A program made the position numbers and the translations under genes. From an uncultured Eubacteriales bacterium (GTDB taxonomy: Bacteria; Bacillota; Clostridia; Oscillospirales; Oscillospiraceae), in contig URPU01000090.1 of assembly GCA_900549865.1 (NCBI GenBank), forward strand, positions 1 through 8,971: a stretch of 8,971 nucleotides of DNA, read 5' to 3'. Of this stretch, positions 1 through 5,971 are shown in pieces (positions within the stretch are counted from its first letter, which is position 1; each line of letters begins with the position of its first letter). The notes under the pieces were generated by a model. That model saw only the letters and a list, made by a program, of their open reading frames with translations. It was not told the origin of the DNA and did not search any database.

Positions 1-10
1 ATAATACTGC

Positions 11-32
11 TTTCGCGTCTGCGGACGCGAAA
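11..32. other. Perfect 9-bp hairpin near left edge
   Basis: TTTCGCGTC (11-19) and GACGCGAAA (24-32) are exact inverse complements around a TGCG loop. A run of six T lies at 44-49 on the plus strand, but it is 11 bases beyond the stem. It is therefore not a textbook intrinsic terminator in either direction. It may end transcription from a gene left of the window, or from the minus-strand hydrogenase as a backup. Confidence 0.5.
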
Positions 33-60
33 CTCTGCGAGGCTTTTTTGACAAGAAGTT

Positions 61-90
61 GCGGGTGCTTCCTTTTCGGGAAGCACCCGC
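61..90 (-). terminator. Probable terminator of the hydrogenase transcript
   Basis: GCGGGTGCTTCC (61-72) and GGAAGCACCCGC (79-90) form a perfect 12-bp GC-rich stem with a 6-base loop. It lies about 70 bases beyond the hydrogenase stop codon. Read on the minus strand, the stem is followed by AACTTCTTGT, which is only moderately U-rich, so termination efficiency is uncertain. Transcription arriving from the left could also use it. Confidence 0.5.
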
Positions 91-157
91 GAGGTGAAAA
101 GAGGTAATGAATAAAAACCTTTGCGATTTTTATGGGTGTCGGATCAAATAAGGGCAG

Positions 158-1603
158 TTACTGCTCTCCCCTGTCGGCAACGACCGGGTCAAACTCGCTG
201 ACCGCCGTATCGAGCGAGTCTTTTATGCTCTTCATCTGCGCCTGACGGCTGAACGCGTCCACCTTGACGCGGTTGGCCTCGGCATGGACCATGTTGCCCG
301 CGCCGTTGACACAGCCGCCGATGCAGGCCATACCCTCGACAAAGTTCGCGTCGAGCTTGCCCTTGGACGCCTTGAGAAGCGCGGCGCGGCACTCTTCAAG
401 ACCGTCACAGCTTATGGGCTTGAGGTCGAAGTCGCTGCCCTGCTCCTTCAAGGCCTCCGCCGCCGCAGTGGCGAGGCCGCCGCAGTGGGCGAAGATGCGC
501 CCGAAGCCGGAGGCGTCGTTGAGCTGGCTTTCCTCCATGGAGGCGACGTCCAGATCGCGGCTGTCAAAGAGAGCCTGAAGCTCCTCAAACGTGAGGACGC
601 AGTCAACATATTTATGGACCTCGGGCAGCTGGAACTCCGCCTTCTTGGCGGTGCACGGCCCGATAAAGACCGTCTTTGCGCCGGGGTCAAGCTCCTTTAT
701 GCGCTTGGCGATCGTCGCCATGGGCGACATGTTGTGAGAGACATTCTCCGCAAGCGTGGGGTACTGCTTTTTGACGAGGCTGACAAAGGCCGGGCAGCAG
801 GAGCTTGTCAGGAAGCCCCTCTCCGCAAGCTCAGCGGCCTCGGCATAGGCCACCATGTCCGCGCCCAGCGCGGCCTCAACGACCTTGCAGAAGCCAAGCG
901 CCTTTATGGCCGTGATGACCTGGCCGGGCTTTGCATAGGTGAACTGGCTGACGATGGCGGGCGCGACGATGGCATAGACGCGCTCACTCAGGCGCAGAAG
1001 CTTTATGGCATCAAGGATGAACGACTTGTCCGTGAGCGCGCCCCACGGGCACTGGTACACGCACGCGCCGCAGGAGACGCACTTTTCATTATCTATCCTG
1101 ACGGTGCCGTCCTCATTCATGGAGATGGCGCCGGTCTTGCAGGCGTTCTGGCAGGGGCGCTTTCTGTTGTGGATAGCGCCGTAGGGGCAGGCCTTCGCGC
1201 ACAGGCCGCAGTTGACGCACTTGCTTTTATCAATATACGCGTGGTGGAACTCGTCGTGCGTTATCGCGCCGCGGCGGCAGGCATCCTCACAGCGGTGGGC
1301 AAGACAGCCGCGGCAATCCTCCGTGACGGTGTAGCCGCCCGTCGGGCAGTCGTCGCAGGCGATGTCGATGGCCTCGATGACGTTGGGGTTGTTCTTATCC
1401 CCTCCGGCGGCCATTTTGACGCGCTCAGCAAGTATGGCGCGCTCTTTATAGACGCAGCAGCGCATCGTCGGCACCTTGCCGGGGATGATCTCCTTGGGGA
1501 TATCAAGGCAGGCGCTGTAAAAGTCGCCCTCCCAAGCGTGCTTGGCAACGGTACGCAGGACCTTGTATTTCAGATGCTGCACCTTTGTATCAAATTTGTA
1601 CAT
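158..1603 (-). CDS. Monomeric [FeFe] hydrogenase (group B-like) with N-terminal FeS domains
   Basis: Predicted cytoplasmic iron hydrogenase of 481 residues catalysing reversible proton reduction to H2, probably with ferredoxin as electron partner. Two ferredoxin-type 4Fe-4S motifs are visible: C129-C132-C135-C139, and C175-C178-C181-C185 with C151/C155 beforehand. The H-cluster domain follows. Its L1 motif is TSSCCPAF (266-273; C269 would be the proton-relay Cys and C270 a cluster ligand). L2 is GPCTAKKAE (C317). L3 is MACIGGCVNGAG (C427, C431). Glutamates 255 and 258 match the proton-channel pair of clostridial hydrogenases. Gly instead of Met before the L2 Pro-Cys and the Phe ending L1 resemble group B rather than group A enzymes, as recalled from the family. 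An extra Cys-rich stretch (C83, C86, C97, C100, C105, C109) precedes the ferredoxin motifs. The ATG has an AAAGGGG ribosome site 10 bases upstream. No partner subunit (HydB/HydC) or maturase is nearby. A regulatory or sensory role cannot be excluded. Confidence 0.9.
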   Translation of the reverse strand: MYKFDTKVQHLKYKVLRTVAKHAWEGDFYSACLDIPKEIIPGKVPTMRCCVYKERAILAERVKMAAGGDKNNPNVIEAIDIACDDCPTGGYTVTEDCRGCLAHRCEDACRRGAITHDEFHHAYIDKSKCVNCGLCAKACPYGAIHNRKRPCQNACKTGAISMNEDGTVRIDNEKCVSCGACVYQCPWGALTDKSFILDAIKLLRLSERVYAIVAPAIVSQFTYAKPGQVITAIKALGFCKVVEAALGADMVAYAEAAELAERGFLTSSCCPAFVSLVKKQYPTLAENVSHNMSPMATIAKRIKELDPGAKTVFIGPCTAKKAEFQLPEVHKYVDCVLTFEELQALFDSRDLDVASMEESQLNDASGFGRIFAHCGGLATAAAEALKEQGSDFDLKPISCDGLEECRAALLKASKGKLDANFVEGMACIGGCVNGAGNMVHAEANRVKVDAFSRQAQMKSIKDSLDTAVSEFDPVVADRGEQ

Positions 1604-1678
1604 CGCATTACGCCCCTTTCATACAACGCCTTTCGGCATATACATCTCCCATCAGGGTCATTGTCTTTACAGTTATTT

Positions 1679-1707
1679 ATAATAGTACAAAAACCCATGT
1701 ATTTGAA
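1679..1707 (-). promoter_or_regulatory. Candidate hydrogenase promoter with weak -35
   Basis: On the minus strand TATTAT (1684 to 1679) is preceded after 17 bases by TTCAAA (1707 to 1702), a poor -35. The predicted start is near 1672, giving a leader of about 70 bases. A weak -35 with a LysR-type dyad about 64 bases upstream suits an activator-dependent promoter. The region is AT-rich, so a chance match is possible. Confidence 0.4.
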
Positions 1708-1725
1708 ATGCATTATTTATATCCT

Positions 1726-1746
1726 GGTATATCAAAATCGTATACC
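1726..1746. promoter_or_regulatory. Candidate LysR-type binding site upstream of hydrogenase
   Basis: GGTATA (1726-1731) and TATACC (1741-1746) are exact inverse complements separated by 9 bases. The dyad contains the T-N11-A arrangement usual for LysR-family sites. Its centre (1736) lies about -64 from the predicted hydrogenase start, where LysR regulators normally place their recognition site. It sits directly after the lysR stop codon. Confidence 0.5.
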
Positions 1747-1749
1747 TGT

Positions 1750-2691
1750 CTATATAGCAAATGGGGTCATTATATCCCGCTCGACATCGAGCAGGCTGCT
1801 CATAAAGTCCTGCTCAAAGCGCGTGCTGCGGCGGCTGCGGCGCGTGATGAGCATATCCTGAAAAAGCCCTGTCTCATCCGCCGCGAGGGGGAGCTGCACA
1901 AGGCCGTTCACTTCAAGCACCTGCGCCGGAAGCGGCGAGACGAGCATGAACGTGCCGGGAACGCCGCGCAGGAAGTCGAACTGACTGCCGCGCTCAAAGA
2001 TGGTGATGGAATTCTTGCAGCGCTGCATACTGTAAAACCGTTCCGTCTCCTTGTCGGAGAAGCCGACGGAGTAATTATCGCCGTGTATGAGCGCGGTATA
2101 CCCGGCAAGCTCATCAAGGCCGACCTGTGCCCTGCCGGCAAGGGGATGGCGCGCGCTCATCGCGGCGACGGGACGGAAGGTGAACAGCTCCTGCGCCTTG
2201 AGCTGCTTTTCCGCAAGCTGGCGGCGGTAGCGGCCCTCAAACTCACTGGGAAAGCGGATTATGCCCATGTCATAGCCCATTGACGCAACACAGTTGATAA
2301 TGTCCTGATTATTGCACTCACGATAGGTCACGCATATACCGCCCGCGTCCTTCTGCCCGGCGACTGCGGCGGCAAACGCGTCCGCCAGATAGCTGACGCG
2401 CGGCACGGCGATCTTGAACGTGAGCCGCGCGGCCGCGCCGCCCTTGAAGGAGCGCTCAAACGCGTCCGCCTTTTCGATTATCTGCTCCGCCTCCGCAAGA
2501 AAGGACGCGCCCTCGTTCGTCACCTCCACGCCGGAGGGCGTGCGGGAGAAGAGCGTGATGTTGAACTCATCCTCAAGCCCCTTTATAAGACGGCTGAGAT
2601 TCGGCTGGTTCATATAAAGCCGCTCCGCCGCCTTGCTTATCGAGCCGCACTTCCCCACTTCTATGGCACATCTGAGCTGCTGGATATTCAT
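1750..2691 (-). CDS. LysR-family transcriptional regulator
   Basis: A 313-residue LysR-type regulator. The N-terminal winged helix-turn-helix occupies roughly residues 1-60, with the characteristic pattern of a conserved IQQLRCAIEV start, SISKAAERLYMNQPNLSRLIKGLE recognition region (split here: SISKAAERLY, then MNQPNLSRLI) and ending in TLFSRTPSGVEVTNEG. The rest is a substrate-binding-like effector domain (about residues 90-300). Length is normal for the family. The ATG is preceded by GGAG on the minus strand 10 bases away. It lies directly upstream of the hydrogenase gene in the same direction, with 146 bases and no terminator between them, so it most likely controls the hydrogenase and may also read through into it. 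The inducing ligand cannot be told from sequence. Confidence 0.93.
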   Translation of the reverse strand: MNIQQLRCAIEVGKCGSISKAAERLYMNQPNLSRLIKGLEDEFNITLFSRTPSGVEVTNEGASFLAEAEQIIEKADAFERSFKGGAAARLTFKIAVPRVSYLADAFAAAVAGQKDAGGICVTYRECNNQDIINCVASMGYDMGIIRFPSEFEGRYRRQLAEKQLKAQELFTFRPVAAMSARHPLAGRAQVGLDELAGYTALIHGDNYSVGFSDKETERFYSMQRCKNSITIFERGSQFDFLRGVPGTFMLVSPLPAQVLEVNGLVQLPLAADETGLFQDMLITRRSRRSTRFEQDFMSSLLDVERDIMTPFAI

Positions 2692-2715
2692 ATTATCTCA
2701 TCTCCATGCGTGTTG

Positions 2716-2733
2716 TATATCCCGGTTGATATA
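2716..2733. promoter_or_regulatory. Inverted repeat in lysR leader, possible autoregulatory site
   Basis: TATATC (2716-2721) and GATATA (2728-2733) are inverse complements 6 bases apart, lying about +4 to +21 relative to the predicted lysR start. On the minus strand both this site and the hydrogenase upstream region contain a GATATA-YCA-...-GGATATA arrangement, though with different spacing. This hints at a shared regulator, but the stretch is AT-rich and the match is short. Confidence 0.3.
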
Positions 2734-2743
2734 TCTTTAACAA

Positions 2744-2772
2744 ATTATAGTATATATATGCCGTTCTGTCCA
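2744..2772 (-). promoter_or_regulatory. lysR promoter
   Basis: On the minus strand TGGACA (2772 to 2767) and TATAAT (2749 to 2744) are separated by 17 bases, a near-consensus housekeeping promoter. The predicted start is near 2737, about 45 bases before the lysR ATG. Confidence 0.7.
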
Positions 2773-2861
2773 CAAAAGTTATTTTTTTAACTATGTTGGC
2801 AAAGCGGCTTTTCTTTTGGGTGTGCTGTTGCGCATGTTTTCATTTTTAGATAATTTTACTG

Positions 2862-2890
2862 TTGATTTTATCTTAATGAGATATTATAAT
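2862..2890 (+). promoter_or_regulatory. Promoter of the polymerase-YolD-S24 operon
   Basis: TTGATT (2862-2867) and a perfect TATAAT (2885-2890) are 17 bases apart, giving a strong vegetative promoter with a start near 2897. It is divergent from the lysR promoter. A promoter this strong on a mutagenic polymerase gene implies repression, and a dyad overlaps the -10 and start. Confidence 0.8.
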
Positions 2891-2906
2891 AGTAGTACAC
2901 TATTAT
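2886..2906. promoter_or_regulatory. Operator dyad overlapping the -10 and start site
   Basis: ATAATAGT (2886-2893) and ACTATTAT (2899-2906) are perfect inverse complements around a 5-base centre. The left arm covers most of the -10 hexamer and the centre falls on the predicted start; the right arm abuts the GGAGG ribosome site (2907-2911). The likely ligand is the XRE/S24 repressor encoded third in the operon (inference). Confidence 0.6.
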
Positions 2907-2918
2907 GGAGGCGGGAGC

Positions 2919-4181
2919 ATGGCGAAGGAACGAATATACATGTGCTTTGATTTGAAGTCGTTCTTCGCCTCTGTGGAGTGCGTGGAGCGCGGGCTTGACC
3001 CCTTTGAGGCAAAGCTGATAGTGGCGGACCCGTCGCGCGGCGACAGGACGATATGCCTCGCCGCCTCGCCGGGGATAAAGAAGCTGGGCGTGCGCAGCCG
3101 GTGCAGGGTGTATGAGATACCGAAGGGGATAGAATACATCATGGCGCCGCCGCGGATGCAGCTTTACATCGACTACTCCGCGCGCATATACGGGATATAC
3201 CTCAAGTACGCCGCGAAGGAGGATATCCACATCTATTCGATAGACGAGATATTTATGGACGCGACGGACTATATGGGCGCACGCGGGCTTTCCCCGATGG
3301 ACTTTGCGCGGACGGTAATGCGCGACGTGCTGGAGACGACCGGTGTGACGGCCACCTGCGGCATAGGCACGAATCTGTATCTGGCGAAGATAGCGCTGGA
3401 CGTGATATCCAAGCGCTCGCCGGAGTTCATCGGCGTGCTGGATGAGGAAGGCTACAAACGGCAGCTATGGGATCACCTGCCGCTGACGGACTTCTGGCGG
3501 ATAAACGTGGGCACGGTGAACAGGCTGCTGCACATAGGCGTGCGCACGATGGGTGAGCTTGCGCACACGAACGAGGCGCTTTTATACAAGACCTTCGGCG
3601 TGGACGCACAGCTTCTGATAGACCACGCGTGGGGGCGCGAGAGCGCGACCATCGCGGACATAAAGGCCTATGCGCCGCGCAGCAGCTCGCTGTCCACGGG
3701 GCAAGTGCTGCACGAGGGGCACGACAGGGCGGGCGCGAAGCTGCTGATAATGGAAATGGCGGAGCTTCTGAGTCTGGAGCTTGTGAAGGCCGGGTGCGCG
3801 GCGGGCAGCGTGGAGCTGATACTGGGCTATTCCTTCAAGGCGGGCGTAAAGGCGGCGCACGGCAGCATCCCGCTGGAAAGGCCGACAAGCTCGACGAAGA
3901 AGCTGCTGGAATACACCGCGGCGCTTTACGACCGCCTCGCCGTGCGCGACGAGCCTGTATACAGGCTGACGGTGTGCTTTGCGCGGCTCGTGGACGAGCA
4001 GGAGCTGCAATACGACATGTTCTCCACGCCGCAGGCGCAGGAGAAGGAAAAGCGTTTGCAGAACGCGGTGATAGACATCAAGAAAAAGTACGGGAAGAAC
4101 GGCATCTTCAAGGGGATGAACCTTCTTGAGGGCGCAACGACGCTTGAACGCAACAGGCAGATAGGAGGGCACAGGGCATGA
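2919..4181 (+). CDS. Y-family (UmuC/DinB-like) translesion DNA polymerase
   Basis: A 420-residue error-prone lesion-bypass polymerase of the Firmicute UmuC/UvrX/YqjW-like branch. The N-terminal palm motif DLKSFFASVE (11-20) supplies catalytic D11, with F16 at the steric-gate position. SIDEIFMD (107-114) supplies D109 and E110. ATCGIGTNLYLAKIA (145-159) is the conserved finger/palm motif, and helix-hairpin-helix and little-finger regions follow. QYDMF (364-368) matches the beta-clamp binding consensus, so it likely docks on the replication sliding clamp. The tail around KGMNLLEGATTLERN to IGGHRA is typical of the branch. Length is usual. GGAGG at 2907-2911 lies 7 bases from the ATG. Its stop overlaps the next start in an ATGA junction, indicating translational coupling. 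Confidence 0.94.
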   Translation: MAKERIYMCFDLKSFFASVECVERGLDPFEAKLIVADPSRGDRTICLAASPGIKKLGVRSRCRVYEIPKGIEYIMAPPRMQLYIDYSARIYGIYLKYAAKEDIHIYSIDEIFMDATDYMGARGLSPMDFARTVMRDVLETTGVTATCGIGTNLYLAKIALDVISKRSPEFIGVLDEEGYKRQLWDHLPLTDFWRINVGTVNRLLHIGVRTMGELAHTNEALLYKTFGVDAQLLIDHAWGRESATIADIKAYAPRSSSLSTGQVLHEGHDRAGAKLLIMEMAELLSLELVKAGCAAGSVELILGYSFKAGVKAAHGSIPLERPTSSTKKLLEYTAALYDRLAVRDEPVYRLTVCFARLVDEQELQYDMFSTPQAQEKEKRLQNAVIDIKKKYGKNGIFKGMNLLEGATTLERNRQIGGHRA

Positions 4182-4489
4182 TGAGCAACGCGGACCGCGC
4201 CAAGCAGTTCATGGCGTTTTCTCCGCTCAAGGGATACGACGACGCACTGCGGCGGCAGGAGCAGCCGCGGGAGGCGCGGGTCATCCTCGGCGAGGACGCA
4301 CAGCAGGAGCTGAACGCGAAGCTGCTGGCGCTTGAGCCGGGCGACACGGTGACGGTGGAGTTCTACCGCGGCGGGCGCTACGTGCACGCACACGGCGAGG
4401 TGAAGAAGATAGACATGAACACGCGCCGCCTCATGCTGGGCGAGGCGCGGATACCGATAGACGATCTGAAGGACATTATTCCGGCATAG
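4178..4489 (+). CDS. YolD-like family protein
   Basis: A 103-residue protein with YolD-family features: N-terminal AKQFMAFSPLKGYDDALR (11-28), a central LGEDAQQELNAKL stretch, a beta-rich GDTVTVEFYRGGRY (52-65), and an ending in IPIDDLKDIIPA. YolD-like proteins are usually encoded next to Y-family polymerases in Firmicutes and are regarded as functional counterparts of UmuD. That role is from family context, not from visible catalytic motifs; there is no Ser/Lys dyad here. The start overlaps the polymerase stop by 4 bases, with GGAGG at 4164-4168. A second in-frame ATG directly follows the first, so the true start may be 4181. It is the middle gene of the three-gene operon. Confidence 0.85.
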   Translation: MMSNADRAKQFMAFSPLKGYDDALRRQEQPREARVILGEDAQQELNAKLLALEPGDTVTVEFYRGGRYVHAHGEVKKIDMNTRRLMLGEARIPIDDLKDIIPA

Positions 4490-4510
4490 CCGCAGGAGGG
4501 GGAAAGGAAT

Positions 4511-5197
4511 ATGGACATAGGGAAAACCATCGCCGCGGCGAGGCGCGCGGCGGGATTGAGCCAGGCGGGGCTTGCCGCGCGGCTTTCCATGCTGGGCGTG
4601 GACGTGACGAATCAGGCAATATGCAAGTGGGAAAACGGCGCCACCCTGCCGAACGCGAAGCAGTTCATCATTCTGTGCGCGGCGCTGGGCATCGACGACA
4701 TAATGGGCGAATTCACCGGCGGGAAGCGCGGGGCATATGCCGGGCTTGACGGCGCGGGGCGGCGGAAGATGCAGGAATACCGCCAGCTTCTGATAGACAG
4801 CGGGCGCTACAGCCCGCGCGGCGCGGCGGCGCCGGTGCGGATGCTGCCGCTGTACTCGCTGGCGGTATCGGCCGGCACGGGGCAGTTCCTCGACGGGGAG
4901 AATTATGAGATGGTGGAGGCCGGCGCGGAGGTGCCGGAGGGGTCGAACTTCGGCGTGCGCGTCGCGGGTGACAGCATGGAGCCGCGCTATCACGACGGCG
5001 AGGTGATATGGGTGCGCCAGCAGCGCAGCCTTATGACCGGCGAGATTGGCATATTCCTTTACGACGGCTGCGCCTATTTAAAGCAGCTTGCCGCCGGGGA
5101 TGAGGCGCTTGCGCTGCACTCTCTGAACCCGAAGTACGCGGACATCGTCATCTCGCCGGAGCTGCCGCTGCGCGTGCTGGGCAAGGTGCTGACTTGA
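4511..5197 (+). CDS. XRE-HTH / S24 peptidase (LexA/CI-like) repressor
   Basis: A 228-residue repressor with an N-terminal XRE helix-turn-helix (about 4-65; LSQAGLAARL and VTNQAICKWENG are visible). A linker leads to a C-terminal S24 self-cleaving domain. The scissile Ala121-Gly122 lies in VSAGTGQF. Nucleophile Ser155 is in GDSMEPRYHDGEVIWV and general base Lys191 in AYLKQL. All elements for RecA-stimulated autocleavage, as in LexA, UmuD and CI, are therefore present. It begins 21 bases after yolD and shares its operon, with AGGAGGGGG and AAAGGA just upstream. The likely role is repressor of its own operon through the 2886-2906 dyad, released on DNA damage (inference). It is not the canonical LexA, which has a different winged helix-turn-helix N-terminus. 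A phage- or element-derived origin is possible, but no phage genes are nearby. Confidence 0.9.
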   Translation: MDIGKTIAAARRAAGLSQAGLAARLSMLGVDVTNQAICKWENGATLPNAKQFIILCAALGIDDIMGEFTGGKRGAYAGLDGAGRRKMQEYRQLLIDSGRYSPRGAAAPVRMLPLYSLAVSAGTGQFLDGENYEMVEAGAEVPEGSNFGVRVAGDSMEPRYHDGEVIWVRQQRSLMTGEIGIFLYDGCAYLKQLAAGDEALALHSLNPKYADIVISPELPLRVLGKVLT

Positions 5198-5222
5198 CAC
5201 GGGCCGCCGCGCGGATTATTAT
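5194..5222 (+). promoter_or_regulatory. Promoter of the isomerase-kinase operon
   Basis: A perfect TTGACA -35 (5194-5199) overlaps the stop codon of the S24 repressor gene. TATTAT (5217-5222) follows after 17 bases, the spacer being strikingly GC-rich. The start would be near 5229, about 45 bases before the isomerase ATG. No terminator separates the repressor gene, so damage-induced read-through into the sugar genes is possible. Confidence 0.7.
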
Positions 5223-5239
5223 AGTTTCTACATTATAAT
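5218..5239. promoter_or_regulatory. Inverted repeat overlapping the isomerase promoter
   Basis: ATTATA (5218-5223) and TATAAT (5234-5239) are inverse complements 10 bases apart, spanning the -10 and start. It could be an operator for a sugar-responsive regulator, but short AT-rich dyads arise often by chance. The second arm is itself a TATAAT hexamer and could be an alternative -10. Confidence 0.3.
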
Positions 5240-5275
5240 TCCAAATCTCATTCACATTTTGGGGAGGTATTTTAT

Positions 5276-5962
5276 ATGAAGAGAAGCGAAATAAACACGG
5301 CGCTCAGAGAGCTTGAGCAGATGGCCGCAAAGCACGGCTTCGTGCTGCCGCCGTTCTGCAATTTCACGCCGGAGGAATGGGCGGAAAAGGGGCACGAGTA
5401 CGACGAGATACGCGACAACATGCTCGGCTGGGATATCACGGACTACGGCCTCGGCGACTTTGACAGAGTCGGCTTTTCGCTTATCACGCTGAGAAACGGC
5501 AACATGAAAATGCGCGAGAAATACACGAAGAGCTACGCGGAGAAGCTGCTGTACCTCAAGGAGGGGCAGTACTCCCCCATGCACTTCCACTGGTCGAAGA
5601 TGGAGGACATCATAAACCGCGGCGGCGGCACCGTGCTCATCCGCGTATACAACTCCCTGCCGGATGAGGAGATAGACCGCGAAAGCGACGTCACCGTGCA
5701 CGTGGACGGGCGCGAAATGCGCGTTCCCGCGGGAACGCAGGTGCGCCTCACGCCGGGCGAGAGCATCACCATATACCCCTACATGTATCATGACTTTGAG
5801 GTGGAGGCAGGCACGGGGCCGGTGCTGCTGGGCGAGGTGAGCCAGTGCAACGACGACAACACCGACAACCGCTTCAACCCGCCCATGGGGCGCTTCCCGA
5901 CGATAGACGAGGACGAGCCGCCCTACAGGCTGCTGTGCAGCGAATACCCGAAGGCGAGGTGA
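5276..5962 (+). CDS. D-lyxose/D-mannose isomerase family enzyme
   Basis: A 228-residue cupin-fold sugar isomerase of the D-lyxose isomerase family (EC 5.3.1.15 type; it interconverts D-lyxose/D-xylulose and usually D-mannose/D-fructose). The metal site is visible as H103 and H105 in PMHFHWSKMED, E110 in the same motif, and H172 in YMYHDFEVEAG. These fit in identity and spacing the His-His-Glu-His manganese site of the family. The length matches the roughly 227-residue E. coli type rather than the shorter B. subtilis YdaE type. No signal peptide is seen, so it is cytosolic. GGGGAGG at 5261-5267 lies 8 bases from the ATG. The PfkB kinase starts 9 bases after the stop. True substrate preference cannot be read from the sequence. 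Confidence 0.88.
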   Translation: MKRSEINTALRELEQMAAKHGFVLPPFCNFTPEEWAEKGHEYDEIRDNMLGWDITDYGLGDFDRVGFSLITLRNGNMKMREKYTKSYAEKLLYLKEGQYSPMHFHWSKMEDIINRGGGTVLIRVYNSLPDEEIDRESDVTVHVDGREMRVPAGTQVRLTPGESITIYPYMYHDFEVEAGTGPVLLGEVSQCNDDNTDNRFNPPMGRFPTIDEDEPPYRLLCSEYPKAR

Positions 5963-5971
5963 CGGGCGGCC

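Noticed and set aside
107..151. A 14-codon plus-strand frame (MNKNLCDFYGCRIK) after GAGGTGAAAAGAGG
   Set aside because: A purine-rich stretch could serve as ribosome site, but spacing is poor. It points toward the hydrogenase 3' end with no gene downstream on that strand, so a leader peptide makes no sense.
284..1861. A 525-codon plus-strand open frame opposite the hydrogenase
   Set aside because: It mirrors the GC-rich hydrogenase codons, has no recognisable domain and no ribosome site, and runs past the hydrogenase start. The minus-strand reading has full cysteine motifs.
3926..4993. A 355-codon minus-strand frame opposite the polymerase, yolD and S24 genes
   Set aside because: Composition is typical of antisense GC-rich frames (His, Arg, Ala, Leu) and it crosses three real genes.
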